Source: Falsiroseomonas sp051859025 (GTDB lineage Bacteria; Pseudomonadota; Alphaproteobacteria; Acetobacterales; Acetobacteraceae). Taken from it: a stretch of DNA of 64,000 bases. The notes below the pieces were generated by a model that did not search any database, had not been told where the DNA came from, and saw only the letters and a program-made list of their open reading frames with translations. The DNA is taken from the NCBI RefSeq assembly GCF_051859025.1, contig NZ_JBHYGL010000023.1, positions 1-64,000 on the forward strand. The letters are read 5' to 3'. This document shows positions 34,905 through 42,193 of this stretch, in pieces (the stretch's first letter is position 1; each line of letters starts with the position of its first letter). The position numbers and the translations under genes are program-made.

Positions 34905-36200
34905 ATGGACAGCATCGCGACCAAGGTTGACCAGGCGGCGGAAGCCCATGGCGAAGCGGCGGTTGGCTTCCTGCGCGACCTGATCCGCCTGCAGGCGCAG
35001 GGGGAGGAAGCGGTCCAGGCGCGCATCGCCGCGGCGTGCGAGGAACTCGGCTGCGTCGTGGAAAAGCGTCGCTACAAGCCGGCCTCCGTCGTGCTGAAGG
35101 AGGAATTCGCATCCGATGCCGCCATGGCGGCGGAGGAGCGTGAGGCCGTCCTCGCCCGCTTCCCCGGCAGCGGCGGTGGCCGCAGCGTGATCTTCTTCGC
35201 GCATCCCGATGGGGAGCCGTTCCAGCCCCAGCATGGCTGGGTGCATGACCCGCTGGCCGGCGAGATCGACAAGGGCCGCATGTACGGCTGGGGCGTGGCG
35301 GATGATCTGGCCGGCGTGGCGACGATGGTGGAGGCGCTGCGCGCGGTCCTCGCCGCCGGCGTTAAGCCGAAGGGCGATGTCATCATGGCCAGCACGCCGT
35401 CCAAGCGCCATGCGCGTGGCGTCCATGCGCTGCTGCATGGGGGCGTCCATGCCGATGCGGCGGTCTACCTGCATCCCGCGGAATCCGGCGTCGGCATGCG
35501 GGAGGTGAAGGCGCTGGCCTCGGGCCAGCTCATCATCCGCATCATCGTGAAGGGCCGCCTGCCGGATACGCAGGAACCCGGCCACGCCGCCTTCGCGCAT
35601 ACCGCGATCAACCCGATCATGAAGGCGCAGGCCGTGCTGGCGGCGCTGGCCGCGCTGGATGCGAAGCGCGGCGCCCGCGTGCATCATCCCGCGCTGGATG
35701 CCGCCATCGGCCGCAGCACCAATCTTCTCGTTGGCGACTTCAAGACGCTCGGCGATGGCCGCGCCGCCCGCGTGCCGCCGGCGGTGCAACTCTCCTGCGC
35801 GCTCGCTTTCCCGCCCGGGGAAAAGCTGGCCGATGTGCAGGCGGAGGTGGAGGCCGCGCTGGCCGAAGCCCGCGCCGCCGATCCGGAGCTGAATGTCGAG
35901 GCCATCTTCCTCTCCGGCGTCACCGGCGCGGAAGTGCCGCTCGACCACCCGCTCTGGGTCGAGACCTCGGCCGCCGTGCTGCGTGGAACGGGCACCGCGC
36001 CGCACATCAACCCGCTGCACACCTCCTCCGACATCCGCAACCCGATGGTGCAGTCGGGCATTCCCTGCGTCGGCCTCGGCCCGCTCTGCGGCGACCTGAC
36101 GCAGAATGGCGGGCGGGACGAATGGGTGGATGTCGCGGATTACCGCCGCGGCGTCGCTGTGGTGGCGGCGCTGATCGCGGGGTGGTGCGGCGCCGCCTGA
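34905..36200 (+). CDS. M20-family metallopeptidase homologue with altered active site
   Basis: This 431-residue protein has the M20 fold, with FFAHPDGEP near residue 98 and GWGVADDLAG near 127 matching the first two metal-ligand motifs. At the place of the catalytic and bridging glutamates (usually a DEE-type motif) it has ASTPSKRHARG near 164, and at the final zinc histidine it has TQNGGRDEW near 403, so three expected catalytic residues appear absent. The SDIRNP segment near 383 is retained. It may have a changed metal site, bind rather than cleave its ligand, or use other residues. The gene stands alone; TTGACG at 34844 with 17-base spacing to AACCAT is a weak promoter candidate. Confidence 0.75.
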   Translation: MDSIATKVDQAAEAHGEAAVGFLRDLIRLQAQGEEAVQARIAAACEELGCVVEKRRYKPASVVLKEEFASDAAMAAEEREAVLARFPGSGGGRSVIFFAHPDGEPFQPQHGWVHDPLAGEIDKGRMYGWGVADDLAGVATMVEALRAVLAAGVKPKGDVIMASTPSKRHARGVHALLHGGVHADAAVYLHPAESGVGMREVKALASGQLIIRIIVKGRLPDTQEPGHAAFAHTAINPIMKAQAVLAALAALDAKRGARVHHPALDAAIGRSTNLLVGDFKTLGDGRAARVPPAVQLSCALAFPPGEKLADVQAEVEAALAEARAADPELNVEAIFLSGVTGAEVPLDHPLWVETSAAVLRGTGTAPHINPLHTSSDIRNPMVQSGIPCVGLGPLCGDLTQNGGRDEWVDVADYRRGVAVVAALIAGWCGAA

Positions 36201-36269
36201 CGGCGAATTTGCTTCCCCTCGGTGTCGCGGCTTGCGCAAGCTGGCCGCGACACCGGGGAGTGCCCAAGC

Positions 36270-36710
36270 ATGATGCCGCCGATTCCGATCACCGAACCCG
36301 CTTGGCTGCGCGAGTTCAAGGCTTTCATCATGCGCGGCAATGTCATCGACCTTGCCGTCGGCATCGTCATCGGCGCCGCCTTCACCACCATCGTCGGCAG
36401 CCTGGTGGAGGATTTGATCAACCCGCTGATCGGCCTTCTGATCGGCGGTATCGACTTCTCCAACCTCTTCATCGTCCTGACGGGCGAACGCCGGCCGAGC
36501 CTGGAGGCGACGCGGGAGGGCGGCGCGGCCGTGCTGGCGATCGGCCGCTTCATCAACGCCATCATCAAGTTCCTGATCGTGGCGATGGCGATATTCTGGC
36601 TGCTGAAGATCCTGACCAGGCTGCGGGTGCGGGAGGAAGCGGTGAAGGGCCCGACGCCGTCGGAGAAGCTGCTGGCGGAGATCCTTGAGGAACTGAAGAA
36701 GAAGCCCTGA
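36270..36710 (+). CDS. mscL: Large-conductance mechanosensitive channel
   Basis: This 146-residue protein is MscL: the N-terminal amphipathic segment REFKAFIMRGNVIDLAVG (residues 11-28) leads into TM1 (IVIGAAFTTIVGSLVEDLI), a periplasmic loop with VLTGERRPSLEAT, TM2 (FINAIIKFLIVAMAIFWLL) and a C-terminal helix with PSEKLLAEILEEL. It releases solutes on hypo-osmotic shock. The start at 36270 has GGGGAG nine bases upstream; the frame is open to 36222 but that part is not credible. The stop lies within a perfect 20-base palindrome shared with the convergent gene. Confidence 0.93.
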   Translation: MMPPIPITEPAWLREFKAFIMRGNVIDLAVGIVIGAAFTTIVGSLVEDLINPLIGLLIGGIDFSNLFIVLTGERRPSLEATREGGAAVLAIGRFINAIIKFLIVAMAIFWLLKILTRLRVREEAVKGPTPSEKLLAEILEELKKKP

Positions 36711-36720
36711 TCAGGGCTTC
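36701..36720. terminator. Perfect palindrome spanning two convergent stop codons
   Basis: GAAGCCCTGATCAGGGCTTC is a perfect 20-base palindrome. Its centre TGATCA contains the mscL stop (TGA, plus strand) and the stop of the BMP-type gene (TGA, minus strand). The stem could act as a bidirectional terminator, although no T-tract follows on either side. Confidence 0.45.
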
Positions 36721-37613
36721 CATTCCGTGCCGGAAAACTGTTCCGGCACCGCCACCGCGCCGCCGAGGATCGCGATGCGCAGCGCCTCGCACCGCGCCGC
36801 GATCTCCGGCGCCACATCGGACGCATAGGCCAGGCGCACCGCGGCCGGATCCTCCAGCCCGATGCGCCGGTCCTCCCACCGATCGGCCAGGAAGGCTGCG
36901 ATCGCGGCTTCCATCGTCACGCCATTGTCGGCGATGGCGGAGGCGATGAACACCGCATCCTCCCGCGTCCAGTCATGGACATTGCCGATGCAGCGGATGC
37001 CCGCTTCGCGGCAGGCCTCGATGGCGCCGGGGCGGCCGGCATCCAGCATCTGGAACTGCACCTCCGCCCCCGCGCCCGCCTGCGCCGCGGTCCATGCCTT
37101 CGCCAGTGCGGGGTCGTGCTGGTTGCCGCAGAAGCCCGTCAGCAGCCTTGCACCCGGTCGCGCATGGGCCAGGCCCGCCGCGAAGCCCGCGCGACCGCGC
37201 AGCCCCGGTGGCACGGGTTCGCCGGACAGATGCGCCGCCACGCCGCGCTGCATCCACCACCCCGCCAGCGCGCCGGCCAGGTAGGCGGATTGCTCCTGCA
37301 GCACCTCGAAGCACGCGATGTTGGGGCCGCTGATCCGGCCCTGCGTCACCGCGAAGGCGACATCCGGGAAGGCTGGCGCCACCTGGCGCACCGCTTCCTC
37401 CCCTTGCCCGCCATGGGCGATCACCAGGTCGCTGGCCCGCGCCGCTTCCTCCACCGTATCCGCGCGCCGCGCGGGGTCGTGCTGCCAGGCCTCCTGCACC
37501 GCGACAGGCAGGCGCGCGGCCGCGCGGCGGATTCCCGCCACCCCCGCGGCATTGAAGGCGCCGCCGCCGGGCTGGCCGAAGAAGATGGCGGTGACGCGTG
37601 GCTGGGTGCTCAT
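36711..37613 (-). CDS. BMP-family (PnrA/Med-like) periplasmic-binding-protein fold, no signal peptide
   Basis: This 300-residue protein resembles BMP/Med-type binding proteins: AIFFGQPGGGAFNAAGVAGIRRA near the N terminus, VIAHGGQGEEAVRQVAPAFP near 67, EQSAYLAGALAG near 110, and GIRCIGNVHDWTREDAVFIASA near 208. Unlike transporter receptors it starts directly with MSTQPRVTAIFF and has no signal peptide, so as written it would be cytoplasmic, like the Med regulator group, or the true start lies elsewhere. The ATG at 37613 is chosen over a GTG two codons earlier. Its ligand may be a nucleoside-like compound, by family. Confidence 0.72.
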   Translation of the reverse strand: MSTQPRVTAIFFGQPGGGAFNAAGVAGIRRAAARLPVAVQEAWQHDPARRADTVEEAARASDLVIAHGGQGEEAVRQVAPAFPDVAFAVTQGRISGPNIACFEVLQEQSAYLAGALAGWWMQRGVAAHLSGEPVPPGLRGRAGFAAGLAHARPGARLLTGFCGNQHDPALAKAWTAAQAGAGAEVQFQMLDAGRPGAIEACREAGIRCIGNVHDWTREDAVFIASAIADNGVTMEAAIAAFLADRWEDRRIGLEDPAAVRLAYASDVAPEIAARCEALRIAILGGAVAVPEQFSGTEWKP

Positions 37614-37632
37614 GCCCACACGTCCCGCGCCC

Positions 37633-38613
37633 TCAATTCGCCGTCAAGCCGAGTGCCCTGACCGCGCCGCCCACCGTTCGGACCTCCTCCGCCACGAAGG
37701 CGGTGAATTCGGGCGGGGTCATCGCGCGCATGGCGATGCCGTGTTCGTCGATGCGCGCCCGCACCTGCGGGCTGGCCAGGGCGGCCATGGTTTCGGTGTG
37801 AAGCCGCTGGGTGATGGCGGGCGGCAGGCCGCGCGGCCCTGCCAGGCCAAGCCAATTCTCCGCCAGCAGGCCGGGGAAGCCGGCTTCCGCCGTGGTCGGC
37901 ACCTCCGGCGCCATGTCCTGCCGGGCGGGGGCGGTGATGGCGATGGCGCGCAGCCTTCCCGCGCGGATGTTCTCCACATTCTGCGGCAGCGTGTCGAAGG
38001 ACAGGGGAATGGCGCCGCCGAGCAGATCCGCCTGCATCGGCGCGCTGCCGCGATAGGGCACATGCGTCAACTGCGCGCCGGTGCGCTGCATGAACTGCTC
38101 TCCGAAGATATGGGCGACGGACCCGGCGCCGGATGTCCCGAAGCCCGGCGGCACGCGCTGCGCCTTCACCCAGGCCACCAGCCCCGCCAGGTCGGTCGCC
38201 GGCACCAGGCGCGGGTTCACCACGATCACCAGCGGCGTCGCGCCGAGATAGGCGATGTGCGTGAAGCCGCCGACCGGGTCGTAGGTCACGGATGGATAGA
38301 TCGGCGGGGACATCACGATCGGCGCTGTGTTGGACAGCATCAGCGTGTAGCCATCCGCCGGCTGCGCCGCGACATAGGCGGCACCCAGCGTGCCGCCCGC
38401 GCCCGGCCTGTTGTCCACCAGGACCCGCTGCGGCAGGCGCTGGGACAGCACATCCGCCAGCACCCGCGCGACAATGTCGGACGACCCGCCGGGAGGAAAG
38501 GTGACAATGATTCGAATGGGCCGGTTGGGCCAATCCGTGGTTTGCGCCAGCGCCGGGATGGGCAGAAAAGGGGCGACAAGTGCTGCAATAACGGGCAGTT
38601 GGCGACGGCGCAT
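37633..38613 (-). CDS. Bug/TctC-family tripartite tricarboxylate transporter binding protein
   Basis: This 326-residue protein starts with a signal peptide (RRRQLPVIAALVAPFLPIPA, cleavage after LAQ) and the family start DWPNRPIRIIVTFPPGGSSD. Other Bug signatures are VDNRPGAGGTLGAAYVAA near 72, THVPYRGSAPMQADLLGG near 175, and PTTAEAGFPGL near 230. It binds a carboxylated solute in the periplasm. No TctA/TctB membrane genes are near. It is one of three Bug proteins between 37.6 and 42.0 kb and diverges from the uraH-racemase pair, suggesting imported ureide or hydantoin-like acids as possible ligands. Confidence 0.9.
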   Translation of the reverse strand: MRRRQLPVIAALVAPFLPIPALAQTTDWPNRPIRIIVTFPPGGSSDIVARVLADVLSQRLPQRVLVDNRPGAGGTLGAAYVAAQPADGYTLMLSNTAPIVMSPPIYPSVTYDPVGGFTHIAYLGATPLVIVVNPRLVPATDLAGLVAWVKAQRVPPGFGTSGAGSVAHIFGEQFMQRTGAQLTHVPYRGSAPMQADLLGGAIPLSFDTLPQNVENIRAGRLRAIAITAPARQDMAPEVPTTAEAGFPGLLAENWLGLAGPRGLPPAITQRLHTETMAALASPQVRARIDEHGIAMRAMTPPEFTAFVAEEVRTVGGAVRALGLTAN

Positions 38614-38672
38614 GGGCAGAACTCCGGATGGCCGGCCACCCCCGCAAACCTCATGCCGGGGCCATGATCAAC

Positions 38673-38690
38673 TGTCATGATTTACTGACA
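38673..38690. promoter_or_regulatory. Candidate operator, inverted repeat TGTCA-N8-TGACA
   Basis: A perfect 5-base inverted repeat with 8-base spacer lies in an AT-rich island between the divergent Bug gene (start 38613, minus) and uraH (start 38843, plus). Repeated CATGAT hexamers flank it. Its position fits a binding site for a dimeric regulator of both transcripts, but no regulator gene is adjacent. Confidence 0.3.
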
Positions 38691-38842
38691 TCAGAAAGTG
38701 TAAGGTTCCGATAGTGATTGCTGGCGGAGTCGTCAGGCTCGGTGCTAGGGTTTTGTTCAATGATCACCCAGCCCGCCCGCGACCGAGCCTGCCAGCCCCA
38801 CCGGGGCCGGTATGCCGTCGCCGCCCAGGTATGGGTGGCGCG

Positions 38843-39202
38843 ATGAGTGCCGGCGGCATTTCCACCCACGCGGTCGATGTGGCGCATGGTCGCCCCGGCA
38901 CCGGCATGCGCGTCGAAATCCACCGCATCATGCCGGATGGCGAACGCCTTGTCCTGGCCGATGGCGTGCTCGGCGCCGATGGCGCGCTGGACCATCCCGT
39001 GAAGACCGGCGAAGGCGTGGAAGCCGGGGTGCATGAGGTGCTGTTCCACCTCGGCGCCTTCTTCGCCGCCACCGCGGAACGCCTGCCGCCGCCCTTCCTG
39101 GAAGTGGTGCCCTTCCGCTTCCGCGTCTTCGATGCGAGCCTGCACTACCACCTGCCCATCAAGTTCACGCCCTGGGGCTTTTCGCTCTACAGAGGCGCGT
39201 GA
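38843..39202 (+). CDS. uraH: 5-hydroxyisourate hydrolase (transthyretin-like)
   Basis: This 119-residue protein hydrolyses 5-hydroxyisourate, the first product of urate oxidation. The three signature regions are present: ISTHAVDVAHGRPGTGM near residue 5 with the catalytic histidine, EIHRIMPDG near 25, and YHLPIKFTPWGFSLYRGA at the C terminus. The usual terminal tetrapeptide YRGS is YRGA here. I start it at 38843 (MSAGGISTH) because upstream codons carry no family sequence. With xdhAB at the left end and the racemase directly downstream it points to purine degradation to allantoin. Confidence 0.92.
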   Translation: MSAGGISTHAVDVAHGRPGTGMRVEIHRIMPDGERLVLADGVLGADGALDHPVKTGEGVEAGVHEVLFHLGAFFAATAERLPPPFLEVVPFRFRVFDASLHYHLPIKFTPWGFSLYRGA

Positions 39203-39222
39203 ACTGGCATAGGGCTCGGGTC

Positions 39223-39951
39223 GTGCGTCTTCTCGTCATCAACAGCAACACCACCGATAGCGTCACCGCGCGCATCGCCGCCGCCGCCCGCGCGGCCGCG
39301 CGCACCGGCACGCTGGTCGAAGCCGTCTCCGCCCCCTTCGGCCTGCCGCTCATCGTCAGCCGCGCGGATTGGCTGGTGGCCGGCCCGGCGACGCTGGCCG
39401 CGCTCGCGGAACGGCGCGGCAGCTATGACGCCGCCATCATCGCCTGCTTCGGCGATCCCGGCCTCGATGCCGCCAAGGAACTGGCCGGCGTCCCCGTCAT
39501 CGGCATCAGCGAGGCCGCCTTCCACGCCGCCTGCATGCTCGGCCGCCGTTTCGGCATCGTCAGCTTCACCGCCGCACTCCGCCCGATGTTCGAGGATGTG
39601 CTGGCCCATCACGGCCTGGCGTCCCGCTGCGCCGGCTTCCGCATGGGCCCCGCCTTCGCCGGCGACCCCGGCCTGGTGGCGGAGGAACGGTCCGCGCTGC
39701 TGGTCGATCTCTGCCGCCAATCGGTGGAACAGGATGGGGCGGAGGCCGTGATCCTCGCCGGCGGTCCGCTCGCGGGCCTGGCGCCCGTCATCGCATCCCA
39801 GGTCCCGGTGCCGCTGGTGGATGGCACCGTCGCCGCGGTCCGCCTGGCGGAGGCGCTGGTCGGCCTGGCGCCACCGCACGCCGCCGCCGCGCCCCGGCCC
39901 CGCGCGCTGACCGGCTTCGGCGACGGATTGGCGCGCCTCTACGGGGGATAG
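39223..39951 (+). CDS. Aspartate/glutamate racemase-family protein (hydantoin/allantoin racemase type)
   Basis: This 242-residue protein belongs to the hydantoin-racemase group: the N-terminal LLVINSNTTDSVTARI, the first catalytic cysteine in IIACFGDPGLDAAKEL near residue 75, and a region GAEAVILAGGPLAGLA near 180 where the second catalytic cysteine of active racemases (usually GCAG) is replaced by GGP. Family members racemise hydantoins or allantoin. I start it at GTG 39223, matching relatives, with AGGG eight bases upstream; a GTG at 39199 that overlaps the uraH stop is the alternative. It is cotranscribed with uraH. Confidence 0.8.
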   Translation: MRLLVINSNTTDSVTARIAAAARAAARTGTLVEAVSAPFGLPLIVSRADWLVAGPATLAALAERRGSYDAAIIACFGDPGLDAAKELAGVPVIGISEAAFHAACMLGRRFGIVSFTAALRPMFEDVLAHHGLASRCAGFRMGPAFAGDPGLVAEERSALLVDLCRQSVEQDGAEAVILAGGPLAGLAPVIASQVPVPLVDGTVAAVRLAEALVGLAPPHAAAAPRPRALTGFGDGLARLYGG

Positions 39952-40003
39952 CGGCACGCGGATTGCTCCCCTCCCGGTCGCGTTTCAACACCGGAAGGCC
40001 CGC

Positions 40004-40987
40004 ATGACCCCGAACCGCCGCAGCCTGCTGCTTGCCGCCGCTGCCACGACCCTCGCTGCCCCCCGCTTCGGCCATGCCCAGGCCGCCTGGCCCAACCGGC
40101 CCGTCCGCATCCTGAACCCCTATGCCCCCGGCGGCACCAGCGACCTCATCATCCGCCCGCTGCTGGAACGGCTGGAACGCGCCTTCGGCCGGCCCTTCGT
40201 GGTGGAGAACAGGGCCGGCGCCGGCGGGTCGCTCGCGACCGGGGAAGCCGCTCGCGCCGCGCCGGATGGCCATACGCTGCTCGTCTCCAACACCGGCCCG
40301 CTTGCCGTGGCACCCTTCCTCTTCACCAACCTGGCCTATGACCCGCGGCGCGCCTTCACCTGGGTCGGCATGCTCGGCGGCGCGCCCATCGTCTGCGCGG
40401 TGAAGGGCGATGGCCCGATCCGGGACCTGGCGCAGTATCGCGCCATGGCGGCCCGTGGGGCGGAGGAAGTGTCCTTCGGCTCCTCCGGCATCGGCTCCGT
40501 CGGCCACCTGACCGGCGTGATGTGGGGCATGCAGGCGGGCGTCCGGATGCTGCACGTGCCGTTCCGCGGTGCGGCGGAGGCGCAGCAGAGCGTGCTGGGT
40601 AACAACACCACCTCCCTCTGGGACACTTCCGGCGCCAATGCGGGCGCGATTCGTGGCGGGTTGCTGCGCGGCATCGCCGTCTCCTCCGCCCAGCGCATCA
40701 GCGCCATGCCCGATGTGCCGACGGTGGGGGAGGCCGGCTTCCCCGGTGCCGTCGCCACCAACTGGTTCCTGATGGCCGCCCCCGCCGGCATGGACCCCGG
40801 CATCGCGGCACGGGTGAATGAGGTGCTGCAACAGGGCCTCAACGATCCCACGGTGAAGGAGAGGCTGGAGGGCATCGGCGTCGTCTCCCTCGGCAACCCA
40901 TCGCCGGCGGAGATCGCTGCCTTCGTCGCTTCGGAAGCGGATCGCTGGGGCCCCGTGGTGCGCGCCGCCGGCGTCCAGCCGAGTTGA
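40004..40987 (+). CDS. Bug/TctC-family tripartite tricarboxylate transporter binding protein
   Basis: This 327-residue protein has a signal peptide with a twin-arginine-like start (NRRSLLLAAAATTLAAPRFG, cleavage near AQA), then AAWPNRPVRILNPYAPGGTSD. It shows VVENRAGAGGSLATGEAA near 68, FGSSGIGSVGHLTGVMW near 158, LHVPFRGAAEAQQ near 180 and PTVGEAGFPGAVAT near 240. It is probably a periplasmic receptor for an organic acid, following the uraH-racemase pair in the same direction. A second Bug gene follows 74 bases later. Confidence 0.9.
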   Translation: MTPNRRSLLLAAAATTLAAPRFGHAQAAWPNRPVRILNPYAPGGTSDLIIRPLLERLERAFGRPFVVENRAGAGGSLATGEAARAAPDGHTLLVSNTGPLAVAPFLFTNLAYDPRRAFTWVGMLGGAPIVCAVKGDGPIRDLAQYRAMAARGAEEVSFGSSGIGSVGHLTGVMWGMQAGVRMLHVPFRGAAEAQQSVLGNNTTSLWDTSGANAGAIRGGLLRGIAVSSAQRISAMPDVPTVGEAGFPGAVATNWFLMAAPAGMDPGIAARVNEVLQQGLNDPTVKERLEGIGVVSLGNPSPAEIAAFVASEADRWGPVVRAAGVQPS

Positions 40988-41061
40988 TCGGAACCGGGCG
41001 GCGGGGCCTTCGCGCCGCCCGATCGTCCTGGCAGCATGGGCACCCAACCGAGGTGACGCCC

Positions 41062-42036
41062 ATGACCCCTTCGCGCCGCCGCCTTCTCCTGCTGACCATG
41101 GTCGCCACGCCGTCTCTGGCGCTGGCGCAGCCACAACCCTGGCCGACGCGGGCCGTGCGGATCATCGTCCCCTTTCCCGGCGGCGCGGGCACGGACACGC
41201 TGGCGCGCGCCTATGCGCACCGCCTGTCGGAGATCTGGGGCCAGCCGGTGGTGGTGGAAAACCGCGCCGGCGCCGCCGGCATCATCGGGACGGAGGCCGC
41301 CTTCCGCGCGCCGCGCGACGGCTACACGATCCTGATGGCCAATTCCTCCGTCCTCGCCATCGGCCCCGCCATCAACCCGACCCTGCCCTATGACCCCATC
41401 GCGGGCTTCGATCCCGTGGCGCTGGTAGGGTCCAACGACAATGCGCTGGTCGTGCGCATGCAATCGCCCTTCCAGACCGTGGCCGATGTGGTCGCCGCCG
41501 CCCGCGCCCGCCCCGGCATCCTGACCTATGCCACGCCCGGCACCGGCACCTCCGGCCACATGGCCGGGGAGTTCTTCAAGCAGCTCGCCAACATCGACAT
41601 CACCCATGTCCCCTATCGCGGCAGCCCGCAGGCGCTGACGGATACGCTGGGCGGCCAGGTGGACATGACGATGACGACGCTGAATTCCATCGTCGCCGCC
41701 GTGCGCAGCGGCCAGGCCCGGGCGCTGGCCACCACCGGCCGCACGCGGGACCCGCTGCTGCCGGATGTGGCCACCCTCGCGGAACTCGGCTTCGCGGGCT
41801 ACGAGGCCAGCGGCTGGCTCGGCTTCGTGGTGCCCGCCGGCACGCCGGCTGAGATCACCCGGAAGATCGCGGCCGACATCCGCCGCATCTATGACGATGC
41901 CAGCTTCACCGCCCGCATCGCCTCCCAGGGCATGCGCCCCATCATCAGCACCCCGGAGGAGTTCCGCGCCATCCTCGCCCCCGAACTGGCGCGGTGGCGA
42001 GAGGTCGCGCAGAAGGCCGGCGTCAAGCCGGAGTGA
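41062..42036 (+). CDS. Bug/TctC-family tripartite tricarboxylate transporter binding protein
   Basis: This 324-residue protein begins with a signal peptide (SRRRLLLLTMVATPSLALAQ) and the family start PWPTRAVRIIVPFPGGAGTD. Signatures include VVENRAGAAGIIGTEAAF near 65, YATPGTGTSGHMAGEFF near 155, THVPYRGSPQALTDTLGGQ near 182. GAGGTGACGCCC precedes the ATG at 41062; the frame is open to 40984 but without signal sequence. It is distinct in sequence from the preceding Bug protein, so it is an old paralogue rather than a recent duplication. Confidence 0.9.
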   Translation: MTPSRRRLLLLTMVATPSLALAQPQPWPTRAVRIIVPFPGGAGTDTLARAYAHRLSEIWGQPVVVENRAGAAGIIGTEAAFRAPRDGYTILMANSSVLAIGPAINPTLPYDPIAGFDPVALVGSNDNALVVRMQSPFQTVADVVAAARARPGILTYATPGTGTSGHMAGEFFKQLANIDITHVPYRGSPQALTDTLGGQVDMTMTTLNSIVAAVRSGQARALATTGRTRDPLLPDVATLAELGFAGYEASGWLGFVVPAGTPAEITRKIAADIRRIYDDASFTARIASQGMRPIISTPEEFRAILAPELARWREVAQKAGVKPE

Positions 42037-42192
42037 TACCAACGGCCGGACGGAGTGACCTGCGGCGGGCGAAGCCGGCCGAGGCCGCGAATGCGGTCCG
42101 CCGGTCGTCCGGCGAGCCAAGGCCGCGAAGCGGCTGCCCGGCGCTTGAGGGCGGCAGAAGAATACCAACGAGTCGCTGCAAGCGGCCGTTGG
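42036..42192. repeat. REP-like element with direct and inverted repeats before the MATE gene
   Basis: The 9-base word ATACCAACG occurs at 42036-42044 and again at 42162-42170, and the 10-base arm CCAACGGCCG at 42039-42048 is inverted at 42183-42192 (CGGCCGTTGG). The segment between is very GC-rich with GCCGG/CCGGC stems. The second direct repeat and the right arm can also pair as CCAACG/CGTTGG. There is no coding sense; the structure resembles a small palindromic mobile unit or REP pair. It ends just before the MATE start codon. Confidence 0.5.
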
Positions 42193-42193
42193 C

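Noticed and set aside
39199..39222. GTG at 39199 as start of the racemase
   Set aside because: It overlaps the uraH stop, which is attractive, but relatives begin at the LLVIN-type segment directly after GTG 39223; kept only as an alternative.
42036..42192. Repeat considered as a complete MITE-type transposon
   Set aside because: No target-site duplication flanks the inverted arms and they are only 10 bases long, so I record it only as a REP-like repeat.
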